Positions 8,222-17,777 of a stretch of DNA of 64,000 nt are shown here, piece by piece. Origin of the DNA: an uncultured Collinsella sp. (GTDB lineage Bacteria; Actinomycetota; Coriobacteriia; Coriobacteriales; Coriobacteriaceae); assembly GCA_902495355.1 (NCBI GenBank), contig CABUWV010000009.1, positions 1 through 64,000 of the forward strand, given 5' to 3'. Position 1 is the first letter of the stretch. The number at the start of each line of letters is the position of its first letter. Both the position numbers and the translations under genes were made by a program. The notes beneath the pieces were generated by a model. The model was not told the DNA's origin. It made no database searches and worked only from the letters and a program-made list of their open reading frames with translations.

Positions 8222-9988
8222 ATGGAGCAACTCATCGCCACCATCGAAAAGGGCCAGCCCTTTTTCAACGCGATCGCCCGCAACAAGTACCTCAAGGCGA
8301 TCCGCGACGGCTTTATCTCCGTCATCCCCATCATCATCTTCTCGTCCATCTTCTGCCTGGTAGCCTCGGTCCCCAACATCTGGGGTTTCTACTGGCCCGA
8401 TGACATCAACAACGCCCTGTGGAAGTGCTACAACTACTCCATGGGCATCCTGGCCATCGCCTGCGCCGCCACCACGGCCAAGCACTTCGCCGACGCCCAG
8501 AACCGCGATCTGCCCAAGAACAACCAGATCAACTTCATCTCGTGCATGTGCGCGTCCATCGTCGGCTTCTTGCTCCTTTCGAGCGACACAATCGCCACGG
8601 ACGCTGCCAGCGGCTTCAACACCACCTACCTTGGTTCCAAAGGCCTGCTGACCGCCTTTATCGCTGCGTTTGTGACCGGCATCATCTACAAGTTCTTCAT
8701 TAAGCGCAACATCACCGTCAAGATGCCCGAGCAGGTCCCGCCCAACATCTCGCAGACCTTTAAGGACATCATCCCCTTCTCCGTCTGCATCACCGTCTTT
8801 TGGGTGTTTGACATCGTCTTCCGCGCTGCTTTTGGCTTCTGCTTTGCCCAGGGCGTCATCCAGGTGTTCCAGCCCCTGTTCACCGCTGCCGACGGCTACA
8901 TCGGCCTCGCTGTGATCTATGGCGCCATGAGCCTGTTCTGGTTCGTCGGCGTCCACGGCCCCTCGATCGTCGAGCCCGCCATCGCTGCCGCTCTCGTTGC
9001 CAACATGACCGACAACCTGGCCGCATTCCAGGCTGGCCAGCACGCTTCCGCTGTCCTGACCCAGGGTGCCCAGTACTTCGTCGTCTGCATGGGCGGCACC
9101 GGCGCCACGCTCGTCCTGGTCTTTATGTTCTGCTTCCTGGCCAAGTCCCAGGAGATGCGCGCCGTCGGTAAGGCCGCCATCGTCCCCGTGTGCTTTGCCG
9201 TCAACGAGCCGCTGCTGTTCGCCGCACCCATCGTGCTCAATCCCGTCTTCTTTGTCCCGTTTGTCTTTGCCCCGATCGCCAACATCTGGATCCTCAAGAT
9301 CTTTATCGACTTCTTGGGCATGAACGGCTTTATGTACACCCTGCCTTGGACCGTCCCCGGCCCCATCGGCACCATCATGGGCCTGGGCTTCCAGCCGCTC
9401 GCCTTTGTGATGCTCGCTCTTATCCTGGTCGTCGACTTCGTTCTGTACTATCCGTTCTTCCGTGCCTATGACGCCCAGAAGTGCGCCGAGGAGGCCGAGA
9501 TTTCCGAGGAGGAGCTCGCAGCCAAGAACGCCGAGAAGGCCGCCAAGCTCAACGATGCCTTCCAGGGCAAGGCTGACGCCAAGAGCGTTGCCGCCGGCGC
9601 TGCTGCCGAGGCCGTGAAGGCCGACGCTCCCGCCGCTGTCGCCACTGAGGCAACGACCGCCAGCGACCTCAACGGCAAGCGCGTACTCGTGCTCTGCCAG
9701 GGTGGCGGAACCTCGGGCCTGCTCGCCAACGCGCTGGCCAAGGCCGCCAAGGAGCGCGGCATCAATCTTGAGACCGCTGCCGAGGCATATGGTAACCACG
9801 TCGACATGCTCCCCGACTTTGACCTGGTCGTCCTAGCCCCGCAGGCTGCCAGCTACTTGGCCGACCTGCAGAAGGACTGCGAGCGCGTGGGCAACAAGTG
9901 CGTCGCCTGTCGCGGTAAGCAGTACATCGAGCTCTCCCAGAACGGCGATAAGTCTCTCGCCTTCGTAAGCGAGCAACTTTCGAAGTAA
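8222..9988 (+). CDS. PTS lactose/cellobiose-family EIIC-EIIB fusion, cassette 1
   Basis: A 588-residue sugar permease fused to its EIIB domain, arranged like LacE. Residues about 1-430 form the multi-span EIIC part, with the family's conserved FWFVGVHGPSIVEPA region and GGTGATLVLVFMF. A flexible Ala/Glu-rich linker (about 430-480) leads to a Lac-type EIIB, where C492 in VLVLCQGGGTSG is the phosphorylated cysteine. It takes up and phosphorylates a beta-galactoside or related disaccharide. No EIIA domain is present. AGGAG stands seven bases upstream. The GH1 gene follows after 66 bp and probably shares the transcript. Confidence 0.92.
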   Translation: MEQLIATIEKGQPFFNAIARNKYLKAIRDGFISVIPIIIFSSIFCLVASVPNIWGFYWPDDINNALWKCYNYSMGILAIACAATTAKHFADAQNRDLPKNNQINFISCMCASIVGFLLLSSDTIATDAASGFNTTYLGSKGLLTAFIAAFVTGIIYKFFIKRNITVKMPEQVPPNISQTFKDIIPFSVCITVFWVFDIVFRAAFGFCFAQGVIQVFQPLFTAADGYIGLAVIYGAMSLFWFVGVHGPSIVEPAIAAALVANMTDNLAAFQAGQHASAVLTQGAQYFVVCMGGTGATLVLVFMFCFLAKSQEMRAVGKAAIVPVCFAVNEPLLFAAPIVLNPVFFVPFVFAPIANIWILKIFIDFLGMNGFMYTLPWTVPGPIGTIMGLGFQPLAFVMLALILVVDFVLYYPFFRAYDAQKCAEEAEISEEELAAKNAEKAAKLNDAFQGKADAKSVAAGAAAEAVKADAPAAVATEATTASDLNGKRVLVLCQGGGTSGLLANALAKAAKERGINLETAAEAYGNHVDMLPDFDLVVLAPQAASYLADLQKDCERVGNKCVACRGKQYIELSQNGDKSLAFVSEQLSK

Positions 9989-10054
9989 GTAACGCCCAAG
10001 GCCAGCCGACCATCCACAGCCGGCTGCCCCTTCGATTTAGACGATTGGATCATC

Positions 10055-11494
10055 ATGTCCGTTAACCCTGCTAGCGTCACCAACCCGCCTGCGCAGTTTC
10101 CCGAGGACTTTGTCTTTGGCGGCGCTACCGCTGCTTACCAGGTAGAGGGCGAGACCCGCACCCACGGTAAGGGCAAAGTCGCCTGGGACGACTTCTTGGA
10201 GGCCCAGGGGCGCTTTTCCCCCGATCCCGCTTCGGACTTCTACAACCAGTACCCCGTCGATCTGGAGCTGTGCGAGGAGTTCGGCATCAACGGCATTCGC
10301 CTCTCCATTGCCTGGAGCCGCATCTTCCCCAACGGCACCGGCGAGATCAACCCCGAGGGCGTGCAGTTCTACCACGATCTCTTCGCCGAGTGCCACAAGC
10401 ACCACGTTGAGCCGTTTGTCACGCTGCATCACTTCGACACGCCGCTTGCCCTCTTTGAGAAGGGCGACTTCCTCAACCGCGAGACCATCGATGCCTTTGT
10501 GGACTTTGCCACCTTCTGCTTTAAGGAGTACGCCGACCAGGTGACCTACTGGTTCACCTTTAACGAGATCTGGGCCGACGCCTCCAACACCTACATCGAG
10601 GGCACCTTCCCCGGTGGTGTTAAGGCGCATCTGGCCGAGGCCTTCCAGTGCGAGCACAACATGATGCTCGCCCACGCCAAGGCAGTACTGGCCTTCCACA
10701 ACGGCGGTTTTAAGGGCAAGATCGGCGTCATCCAGTCGCTGGAGTTTAAGTATCCGCTCAACGAGAACGACCCCGCCGACATCAAGGCCGCCAACAACGA
10801 GCACGTGCTGCAGAACCAGTTCTTGCTCGACGCCACCTTCCGCGGCGACTACGCGCCCGACACCCTCGAGTGCGCCAACCGCTTGGCTGCCGTCTCGGGC
10901 GGCACCATCGAGATCCTAGACGAGGATCTGGAAATCATGCGCGAGGCCGCGCTCTACAACGACTACCTGGGCGTTAACAACTACCAGTGCCGCTTCTTGA
11001 AGGCCTACGATGGCGAAAACGACCTGCACCACAACGGTACGGGCGAGAAGGGCACCGGCCGCTGGCGCGTCAAGGGCATTGGCGAGCACGTGAACAAGCC
11101 CGGCATCCCCACCACCGACTGGGACTGGATCATCTATCCCGAGGGCCTGTTCGATCTGCTCGTCTACATTAAGCAGCGCTACCCCAACTACAAGCAGATC
11201 TTCATCACCGAAAACGGCATGGGCTACAAGGACCCCTACAAGGACGGTTTTGTGGACGACCAGCCGCGCATCGACTACATCGAGCAGCACCTGCGCTGGC
11301 TGCTCAAGGCCATGGAGGTGGGTGTCAACGTGGGCGGTTACTTCCTGTGGAGCCTGCAGGATCAGTTCTCCTGGACTAATGGCTACAACAAGCGTTATGG
11401 CTTCTTCTACGTTGACTTTGAAACCCAGAAGCGCACGCCCAAGGCAAGCGCATACTGGTATAAGCACGTGGCGCAGACCCGTCGTCTGGACTAG
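10055..11494 (+). CDS. GH1 6-phospho-beta-galactosidase-type enzyme, cassette 1
   Basis: A 479-residue family 1 glycoside hydrolase. The acid/base residue is E171 (WFTFNEI) and the nucleophile E386 (FITENGMG). The phosphate-binding triad of LacG-type enzymes is present: S439, K446 and Y448 in FSWTNGYNKRYG. The Trp after the serine (W440) matches LacG rather than the BglA-type 6-phospho-beta-glucosidases. It should cleave the phosphorylated disaccharide delivered by the permease encoded just upstream, releasing galactose-6-phosphate for LacAB. Specificity for galactosides over glucosides is inferred. The ribosome site is weak. The protein resembles the cassette-3 enzyme (19811) more than the cassette-2 enzyme. 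Confidence 0.9.
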   Translation: MSVNPASVTNPPAQFPEDFVFGGATAAYQVEGETRTHGKGKVAWDDFLEAQGRFSPDPASDFYNQYPVDLELCEEFGINGIRLSIAWSRIFPNGTGEINPEGVQFYHDLFAECHKHHVEPFVTLHHFDTPLALFEKGDFLNRETIDAFVDFATFCFKEYADQVTYWFTFNEIWADASNTYIEGTFPGGVKAHLAEAFQCEHNMMLAHAKAVLAFHNGGFKGKIGVIQSLEFKYPLNENDPADIKAANNEHVLQNQFLLDATFRGDYAPDTLECANRLAAVSGGTIEILDEDLEIMREAALYNDYLGVNNYQCRFLKAYDGENDLHHNGTGEKGTGRWRVKGIGEHVNKPGIPTTDWDWIIYPEGLFDLLVYIKQRYPNYKQIFITENGMGYKDPYKDGFVDDQPRIDYIEQHLRWLLKAMEVGVNVGGYFLWSLQDQFSWTNGYNKRYGFFYVDFETQKRTPKASAYWYKHVAQTRRLD

Positions 11495-11540
11495 TGGCTG
11501 GCGGGGTTGCCCGCTCACACAACCTGTCCCCATTTCTCAG

Positions 11541-11585
11541 CCGGGGGCGGCACGTCACACGGCGCGCCGCCCCCGGTCTTTTTGT
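11541..11585 (+). terminator. Intrinsic terminator after the cassette 1 GH1 gene
   Basis: CCGGGGGCGGC (11541-11551) pairs with 11566-11576 and is followed by TCTTTTTG. Confidence 0.88.
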
Positions 11586-11606
11586 TTTTGGGCTGGTCGG
11601 GAGCCG

Positions 11607-11747
11607 TTTGTCTCGATCTGTAACATCTAGCCGAGTTTTTTGGTCCTAGCTGTTACAGATTGAGACGAACAGGATTGCTCTTTCCGAAGAATCTAAATCT
11701 GTAACACGTAGCCCGCTTTTGACCGTCTACCTGTTACAAATCGAGAC
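11607..11747. repeat. Paired hairpin repeats (copies 1 and 2)
   Basis: Copy 1 (11607-11670) has 20-nt arms of the form GTTTGTCTCGATCTGTAACA and complement. Copy 2 (11691-11747) has imperfect arms. The copies start 81 bp apart. They share a semi-conserved loop (TAGCC...TTTT...CTA). The pair lies between convergent genes and downstream of a real terminator. Without a U-tract, it is not itself a standard terminator. Confidence 0.8.
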
Positions 11748-11761
11748 AAACGGAGTAGGAC

Positions 11762-12790
11762 CTAACCCCGTATGTCCCTAACAGTCGAGCGTTCGACCAG
11801 CGTACTCGGCACATGAATCGCCTCGATAGACGAGCTCTCTCCAATCGCCGCCTCAAACGCAAGCTTACCGACACCGCGCAAATCAAATCGCAGCGTCGTC
11901 AGTCGATTGTGAGGAACAAGTCCCTCGAGTGCGTCGTCGATACCAACCACGCTCACGTCGTCGGGCACGGACAGGCCCGCGTTCTCGAGCGCGGCGATAA
12001 CGCCCAGCGCCATCTGGTCATTTGCCGCAAGCACGGCAGTCGGCGCCTGCGACCCGCCGGCAAGCACCTCGGCCGCAATCCGCTCGCCCATGGCGTACCC
12101 ACTGTCCGCACTCCAATCGCCACGCAGCATCGGAGCGGCATCGACATGAGCACGACCCAGCGTATCGCGCCAACCGGCCTCACGAAAACGCGAGGAAATC
12201 GAGTTTTCCGGACCCGCCACAAACCGCATATTCGAGTGACCATGTTCCAGCAGATAATTGGTCAACAGCTCGCACGAACCATACTGGTCGGAGTCGATCG
12301 TCGTGCAGCGCGGATGCGCATACATGGACAGGATGACCGTTCGCACTCCCGGCTGGGGAACAAACTCCTCAAAATCGGGAGCCATGCGGTTCATGTTGAG
12401 AATCATGCCGTCGACGGGTCGCTCGACCATGCGGCGCGAGGCATCGGCAAGTGTATAGGGCTTGTCGCCGCCCATCTCGATCATAGTGACGGCAAAATCG
12501 TGCTCGCGCGCCGCTTGCATGATACCCTCGAGCGTCGCCAGGTTACCGACACGTGTGATGTTGTACATGCACAGGCCAATAGAACGATACGACCCGCCGC
12601 GCAACGCCGCTCCAGCAAAATTGGGACGAAAGCCCAGCTCTTCCATGGCGGCCAGCACACGCTTGCGCGTCTTTTCCGTCACGTTGGGCATACCGTTGAC
12701 CACGCGAGACACAGTCTGGCGGCTCACGCCAGCGAGCGCCGCAACCTCTGCCGCGCTCGCCGAATGACCATTCCTTGTCTGCTGAGCCAT
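11762..12790 (-). CDS. LacI-family repressor of cassette 2
   Basis: A LacI/GalR regulator of 342 residues from the ATG at 12790. The helix-turn-helix is SAAEVAALAGVSRQTVSRVV and the hinge RPNFAGAALRGGS. The effector domain ends with VPDDVSVVGIDDALEG. An in-frame GTG at 12799 with AGCAGG upstream is a possible start; the ATG at 12847 would add an unlikely leader that overlaps operator sequence. It is divergent from the GH1 gene at 13135 and convergent with cassette 1. A GTGCTCAT operator half-site just upstream of its own start (12851-12868) suggests self-repression. Confidence 0.88.
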   Translation of the reverse strand: MAQQTRNGHSASAAEVAALAGVSRQTVSRVVNGMPNVTEKTRKRVLAAMEELGFRPNFAGAALRGGSYRSIGLCMYNITRVGNLATLEGIMQAAREHDFAVTMIEMGGDKPYTLADASRRMVERPVDGMILNMNRMAPDFEEFVPQPGVRTVILSMYAHPRCTTIDSDQYGSCELLTNYLLEHGHSNMRFVAGPENSISSRFREAGWRDTLGRAHVDAAPMLRGDWSADSGYAMGERIAAEVLAGGSQAPTAVLAANDQMALGVIAALENAGLSVPDDVSVVGIDDALEGLVPHNRLTTLRFDLRGVGKLAFEAAIGESSSIEAIHVPSTLVERSTVRDIRG

Positions 12791-13134
12791 GCCTTCCACG
12801 CTAACCTGCTTCCCAACTATTCCCCGCGCCCATGGCGCATCGTACATACATCGATAACGTGCTCATGATACCCGAGCCGTATACCACAACATGAAAACTT
12901 CTGTCAATCAAAACCGCTTACCGAACAAATACAACCGTTCGCGGCTGTTTGAAGTTGTTTTGTTTCTATACATCCCAGCCGGATGTTAACGTGCTCATTG
13001 TCAAATGTTCACGTGCTCATTTTGGTTCTAATCATTTTAAGATAGTGTTTATCGGGCTTTTTCACCGCTGAACGCTAACCAGGGAGCCTCCTGAGCGCAA
13101 ACGCACAATATCGAACAGCGAGACGAGAGGGTGT
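12791..13134. promoter_or_regulatory. Divergent promoter region of cassette 2
   Basis: ACCG-type boxes begin at 12913 and 12934 (21 bp apart). Two directly repeated operator-like sites, GATGTTAACGTGCTCATT (12982-12999) and AATGTTCACGTGCTCATT (13004-13021), lie 22 bp apart, just upstream of the GH1 gene. A partial copy with the same GTGCTCAT half lies at 12851-12868. The left half resembles that of cassette 1, whereas the right half differs. Confidence 0.65.
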
Positions 13135-14583
13135 ATGCATATGTCTTTGCTAAACCGCGTACAGCAGCTGCCGAAGGGCTTTGTTTGGGGCGCCGCAACC
13201 GCCGCGTACCAAACGGAAGGTTCCACGAAGGTGGCAGGCAAGGGTAAGACCATGTGGGACGATTACCTTGTCGCCCAGGGTCGCTTTTTGCCCGACCCGG
13301 CCAGTGATTTCTACAACCGCTACGAGGAGGATATCCGCCTTTCTGCCGAGCATGGACTCAACGCCATCCGTGTGTCCATCGCCTGGACCCGCATCTTCCC
13401 CAACGGCGACGATGCCGAGCCCCTCGCCGAGGGCGTTAAGCACTACCACGAGCTGTTCGCCTGCTGCAAAAAGTATGGCGTCGAGCCCTATGTGTCCCTG
13501 CATCACTTTGACTCCCCCGCCGCCCTGTTCAACCAGGGCGACTGGCTCAACCGCAAGACCGTCGACGCCTATGTGCGCTATGCCGAGTTCTGCTTCCGCG
13601 AGTTCCGCGAGGTCAAGAATTGGTTCACCATCAACGAGCTCATCAGCCTCTCGCACTCCCAATACATCCAAGGCAACTTCCCGCCCAACCATCACTTTGA
13701 TGTGACGAGCGGCATCCAGAGCCAGCACAACGAGCTCGTTGCCCACGCCCGCGCCGTCAACCTGTATAAGGATCTTGACGAGACCGAGCACCTGGGCGGA
13801 CGCATTGGCATGGTCAACGTCCTGACGCCGGCATATCCTGCCACAGACTCGCCCGCCGACCAGCACGCCGCCGACCTGTACAACGCCTTCTACACCGACT
13901 TCATCATGGACGGCGCCTTCCTGGGTCACTACTCCGCGCGCACCCTCTCACTCATCAACGAGATTCTGCGTGCCAACAACGCCACGCTTACGGTTGAGGA
14001 CAGCGACATGGAGGAGCTCGCCAAGGCGGCGCCCCGCAACGATATGTTCGGCCTCAACTACTATCAGTCGGCGTTTATCGCCGCCTACGATGGCGAGTCC
14101 ACCAACAGCTTTAACGGCACCGGAGACAAGGGCACCTCGTGCTTTAAGTTTAAGGGCGTCGGGCAGCAGGTCGATATGCCGGGTATCCCCACCACCGACT
14201 GGGATTGGCTCATCTACCCGCAAGGCCTCTACGACACGCTCAAGCACATCAGCGCCACCTATCCCAACCTCCCCGTCATCTATATCACCGAAAACGGCCT
14301 GGGCCACAAGGACCCCGAGCCCGACGCAAACGGCATCGTCGCCGATCCCGAGCGCATCGACTTTGTCGACCAGCACATGGAGAAGGTGCTCCGGGCGCGC
14401 GCCGAGGGCGTCGACGTCCAGGGCTACTTTATCTGGAGCCTGCAGGACCAGTTCTCGTGGGCCAACGGCTATAACAAGCGCTACGGCCTGTTCTACATCG
14501 ACTTCGACACGCAAAAACGCTACATCAAGCAGTCGGCACTCTGGTACAAGGAGCTCGCCGACACTATGGCGGACGCGCAGTAG
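13135..14583 (+). CDS. GH1 6-phospho-beta-galactosidase-type enzyme, cassette 2
   Basis: A 482-residue GH1 enzyme with acid/base E168 (WFTINEL) and nucleophile E386 (YITENGLG). S441, W442, K448 and Y450 lie in FSWANGYNKRYG, the LacG-type phosphate-binding set. Here the hydrolase gene precedes its permease gene (14760), the reverse of the order in cassette 1. It is the most divergent of the three GH1 paralogues, including a different loop after the acid/base residue, so its substrate may differ. The start may be 13135 or the ATG at 13141. The operon begins right after two direct LacI-type operators. Confidence 0.9.
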   Translation: MHMSLLNRVQQLPKGFVWGAATAAYQTEGSTKVAGKGKTMWDDYLVAQGRFLPDPASDFYNRYEEDIRLSAEHGLNAIRVSIAWTRIFPNGDDAEPLAEGVKHYHELFACCKKYGVEPYVSLHHFDSPAALFNQGDWLNRKTVDAYVRYAEFCFREFREVKNWFTINELISLSHSQYIQGNFPPNHHFDVTSGIQSQHNELVAHARAVNLYKDLDETEHLGGRIGMVNVLTPAYPATDSPADQHAADLYNAFYTDFIMDGAFLGHYSARTLSLINEILRANNATLTVEDSDMEELAKAAPRNDMFGLNYYQSAFIAAYDGESTNSFNGTGDKGTSCFKFKGVGQQVDMPGIPTTDWDWLIYPQGLYDTLKHISATYPNLPVIYITENGLGHKDPEPDANGIVADPERIDFVDQHMEKVLRARAEGVDVQGYFIWSLQDQFSWANGYNKRYGLFYIDFDTQKRYIKQSALWYKELADTMADAQ

Positions 14584-14604
14584 CGCATCGCCTCGCTTTC
14601 CCCC

Positions 14605-14651
14605 GAGAGGGGAGCGGCCCTATGCGATACAAACCCAGCCGCTCCCCTCTC
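14605..14651 (+). terminator. Strong hairpin between GH1 and permease of cassette 2
   Basis: A perfect 14-bp stem, GAGAGGGGAGCGGC (14605-14618) with 14638-14651. No T-run follows, so partial termination or mRNA processing between the two genes is more likely than a full stop. Confidence 0.5.
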
Positions 14652-14759
14652 TCCCCCTGGGACCGACCCCGCCTGCACCCGGGCTTTTAGCAAGCGGGAG
14701 ACCATATAGGTTTTCAACGTCCATGCCATTAAGATTTCATGCAAAGAGGAGCGTGAACT

Positions 14760-16520
14760 ATGGAATCGATCGTTAAGTTCTTGGAGAAAGGTCAGCCGTA
14801 CTTCGACAAGGTCTCTAAGAACATCTACCTTCAGGCCATTAAAGACGGCTTTTTGGCAGCAATGCCCATCATCCTGTCTTCTTCTGTCTTCCTGCTTATT
14901 TCGACCCTGCCGGGCGTTGTCGCCACGGTCGGCGGCTTTACGCTGCCCGACTGGTGGAACGTCGACGTCGTGAACTTCTGCAACAAGGTTTACAACTTCA
15001 CGATGGGCGTCGTGGGCATCATGGTCGCCGGCACCACCGCAAGCGCGCTGACCGGCTCCAAGAACCGCCGCATGCCTGCCGGCAAGGCCATCAACGCCAC
15101 GAGCACCATGGTCGCCGCCATGTGCGCTATGCTCATCTTGGCCGTTACCCAGACGAGTGCCAAGATCGACGGCGCCGATGTCTCGGTGTTCTTTACCGAC
15201 AACATGGGCACCAAGGGCCTACTGAGCTCCTTTGTCGCCGCATTTGCCACGGTCAACATCTATGCCTTCTGCATTAAGCGAGACATCACCATCAAGCTGC
15301 CCAAAGAAGTCCCCGGCGCCATCGCCCAGAACTTCCGCGACATCTTCGCCTTCAGCTTCTCCATCCTGTTTGTCGCCGTCATCGACGTTATCTGCCGCAC
15401 CTGCTTGGCCGTCCCGTTTGCCAACGTCATCTCCACGCTGGTGAGCCCGCTGTTCGCCGCTGCCGATTCCTACGCCGGCCTCGCCCTCATCTGGTTCATG
15501 ATCCCGCTGTTCTGGTTCATGGGCATCCACGGCCCCTCGGTCGTTAAGCCTGCCCTCAACGCCGCGCTGTTTGGCAACATCACCACCAACCTCGCCACGC
15601 TGCAGGCCGGCGGTCACCCCGCCCTCGCCCTGACCGAGAACTTCGGTAACTACATCGGCGAACTCGGCGGCACCGGCGCCACGTTCATTGTCCCGATCAT
15701 CTTCCTGCTCTTTATGCGCTCCAAGCAGCTCAAGGCCGTCGGCAAAGCCTCTGTCGTACCCGTGATGTTCGCCGTCAACGAACCGCTGCTGTTCGCCGCG
15801 CCCATCATCCTCAACCCGTACTTCCTGATCCCGTTCCTGTTTGCCCCCGTGGCCAACGTCCTCATTGGTAAGTTCTTCATCGACTTTTTGGGCATGAACG
15901 GCTTTATCTATGCCATGCCGTGGGCACTCCCCGGACCGATCGGCACCTTCATCGACACCAACTTCCAGCCGATCTCTCTGGTCCTGGTTGTCGTCCTGCT
16001 GGTCGTTGACTTCTTAATCTACTACCCGTTCTGCAAGGCCTACGACAACGTCCTGTGCAAGCAGGAGGCCGAGACCCTGGCCGAAGAAGAGGCCGAGGAG
16101 ACCAAGGCCGTCAAGACCGCTGCCGCCCCCGCCGTTGAGGCTCCTGTTGTCGAGACCGCTTCTGCCACTGAGGCCTCCGCAGCTCCGTCCGCCCTTAAGG
16201 GCAAGGATCTGAGGGTTCTGGTTCTGTGCGCTGGCGCCGGCACCTCTGCACTGCTCGCCAACGCGCTTAAGGAAGGCGCCGACGAGCTGGGCATCGACAT
16301 TACCGCCAACGCCGGTGCCTACGGCAGCCACTACGCCATCATGGACCAGTACAACGTCATCGTCCTGGCTCCGCAGGTTCGCACCTATTACAACGAGATG
16401 AAGGCCGACACCGACCGCCTGGGCATCACGCTGCTGTCGCCCAAGGGCAAACAGTACATCGACCTCACTAAGGATCCCAAGGGTGCCGTCGCCTGGATCG
16501 AGGAAAACCTCGAGGCATAA
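14760..16520 (+). CDS. PTS lactose/cellobiose-family EIIC-EIIB fusion, cassette 2
   Basis: A 586-residue EIIC-EIIB fusion. The EIIC part (about 1-430) has the FWFMGIHGPSVVKPA region and GGTGATFIVPIIF. The EIIB part carries its phospho-cysteine at C490 (VLVLCAGAGTSALL). An acidic and Ala-rich linker joins them. GAGGAG lies upstream of the ATG. Sequence motifs place it closer to the cassette 3 permease than to the cassette 1 permease. It lacks EIIA and probably depends on the EIIA at 6306. A bidirectional terminator follows. Confidence 0.92.
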   Translation: MESIVKFLEKGQPYFDKVSKNIYLQAIKDGFLAAMPIILSSSVFLLISTLPGVVATVGGFTLPDWWNVDVVNFCNKVYNFTMGVVGIMVAGTTASALTGSKNRRMPAGKAINATSTMVAAMCAMLILAVTQTSAKIDGADVSVFFTDNMGTKGLLSSFVAAFATVNIYAFCIKRDITIKLPKEVPGAIAQNFRDIFAFSFSILFVAVIDVICRTCLAVPFANVISTLVSPLFAAADSYAGLALIWFMIPLFWFMGIHGPSVVKPALNAALFGNITTNLATLQAGGHPALALTENFGNYIGELGGTGATFIVPIIFLLFMRSKQLKAVGKASVVPVMFAVNEPLLFAAPIILNPYFLIPFLFAPVANVLIGKFFIDFLGMNGFIYAMPWALPGPIGTFIDTNFQPISLVLVVVLLVVDFLIYYPFCKAYDNVLCKQEAETLAEEEAEETKAVKTAAAPAVEAPVVETASATEASAAPSALKGKDLRVLVLCAGAGTSALLANALKEGADELGIDITANAGAYGSHYAIMDQYNVIVLAPQVRTYYNEMKADTDRLGITLLSPKGKQYIDLTKDPKGAVAWIEENLEA

Positions 16521-16551
16521 GACGCTGACGCCACCTGCCGCTCGCAGAAAA

Positions 16552-16592
16552 AAAATGGCCCGTGCATCGATGCGTGATGCGCGGGCCATTTT
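16552..16592. terminator. Bidirectional intrinsic terminator
   Basis: AAAATGGCCCG (16552-16562) pairs with CGGGCCATTTT (16582-16592), flanked by A- and T-runs. It sits between the convergent permease and LacI genes. Confidence 0.85.
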
Positions 16593-16615
16593 GTTTAGAC
16601 CGTACCCGTCCTCCT

Positions 16616-16680
16616 GTTCATCTTAATCTGTAACATCTAGCCGAGTTTTTGGGTCCTAACTGTTACAGATTGAGACGAAC
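16616..16680. repeat. Hairpin repeat, single copy (copy 3)
   Basis: The arms are AATCTGTAACA-type at 16621-16635 and TGTTACAGATTGAGAC at 16661-16676. The loop is almost identical to that of copy 1. This is the only locus of the family here that is not paired. Confidence 0.78.
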
Positions 16681-16693
16681 GGGCCGAAAAACC

Positions 16694-17704
16694 CTACGCC
16701 CGCAGGTCCTTTACACTGGAACGCTCGACCAACACGCCCGAGACGAGCGTACGACTTCTGGAGCTCGGGGCTTCCAGACCTGCGACGACCTCGTTAAGCG
16801 CACGGATGCCCAGTTCGCGGTGGCGAAACTTCACCGACGTCAGAATCGAGTTGGGAATCGTCTTGTAGAGCTCATCGTCGAAGCCGATCACGGACACGTC
16901 GTCGGGCACATTGAGCCCTTTGTCACGTAGAGCCATCATCACGCCGTTTGCCATGCAGTCGTTAGCAGCGAGGACCGCCGTGCAATCGGGCTTATCGGCA
17001 AGCACAAGGCCCGCGGCATAGCCACTATCCGCATTCCAATCGCCTTGCAGAGGCTCGGGCGGCTCAATGCCACGTGCCTCGAGTGCCGCTCGCCAACCTT
17101 TCATACGGCACTGGCTCGACAGTGACTCTTTCTTACCAGAGACGAAGTACACGTTCTTGTGCCCGTGGTTCAAGAAGTACTCGCACGCCATGCGCGCGCC
17201 GCCCTCTTGGTCGTCACTGACGGTAGAGCAGGTAGGATGTTCCATCGGTGTGATAATCACCGTCTTGAGGTCTTTCGGCGCCTCAAAGGTATCAAAGTCA
17301 TCGACCATCTGGCGCAGGTTGAAAATCATGCCGTCGACGGGGAGCTGCGACATCCTACGCGCCGCTTCGGCAAGGGTCATCTTCTCCCCCGCCCGCTTTT
17401 TGATCATCGTAAGAGCAAAGCCTCGCTCTTCGGCGGCATCGGCGATACCGTCGATCATGTCCACGGCACCGCCCGACAAGTGGAACAGCACCACGCCGAT
17501 GCACCCGTAACGGCCCAACTTGAGTGAACGCGCGGCAAAGTTGGCTCGAAACCCGAGCGCCTCCATTGCGGAATGGACCTTATCGCGTGTCGACTCTCGC
17601 ACGCTATCGGGCTCGTTGATCACGCGCGACACCGTCTTGAGAGAAACGCCCGCGGCAACTGCCACATCGTTCATTGAGACATTTTTCTTGTCCATCGTTG
17701 CCAC
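16694..17704 (-). CDS. LacI-family repressor of cassette 3
   Basis: A LacI/GalR regulator of about 336 residues. The helix-turn-helix is SMNDVAVAAGVSLKTVSRVI and the hinge RANFAARSLKLGR; the effector domain includes VPDDVSVIGFDDELYK. The GTG at 17704 is chosen because GGAG lies five bases before it; the ATG at 17695 has no ribosome site. It is divergent from the permease gene at 17957 across 252 bp containing phased boxes and one operator-like site. The inducer is unknown but probably the sugar of cassette 3. Confidence 0.88.
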   Translation of the reverse strand: MATMDKKNVSMNDVAVAAGVSLKTVSRVINEPDSVRESTRDKVHSAMEALGFRANFAARSLKLGRYGCIGVVLFHLSGGAVDMIDGIADAAEERGFALTMIKKRAGEKMTLAEAARRMSQLPVDGMIFNLRQMVDDFDTFEAPKDLKTVIITPMEHPTCSTVSDDQEGGARMACEYFLNHGHKNVYFVSGKKESLSSQCRMKGWRAALEARGIEPPEPLQGDWNADSGYAAGLVLADKPDCTAVLAANDCMANGVMMALRDKGLNVPDDVSVIGFDDELYKTIPNSILTSVKFRHRELGIRALNEVVAGLEAPSSRSRTLVSGVLVERSSVKDLRA

Positions 17705-17777
17705 TGCTTCTCCAGTCGGTTCCCTATCGATCGTTCTTTGCGTTCTAGCATACACTACCTGCCTGACTGATAAATCA

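Noticed and set aside
8153..9799. 548-codon open frame on the minus strand
   Set aside because: Antisense to the cassette 1 EIIC-EIIB gene; explained by the reverse reading of its biased codons.
11607..11747. Hairpin repeats as ordinary terminators
   Set aside because: They lack T-tracts after the stem on both strands, and a canonical terminator already precedes them.
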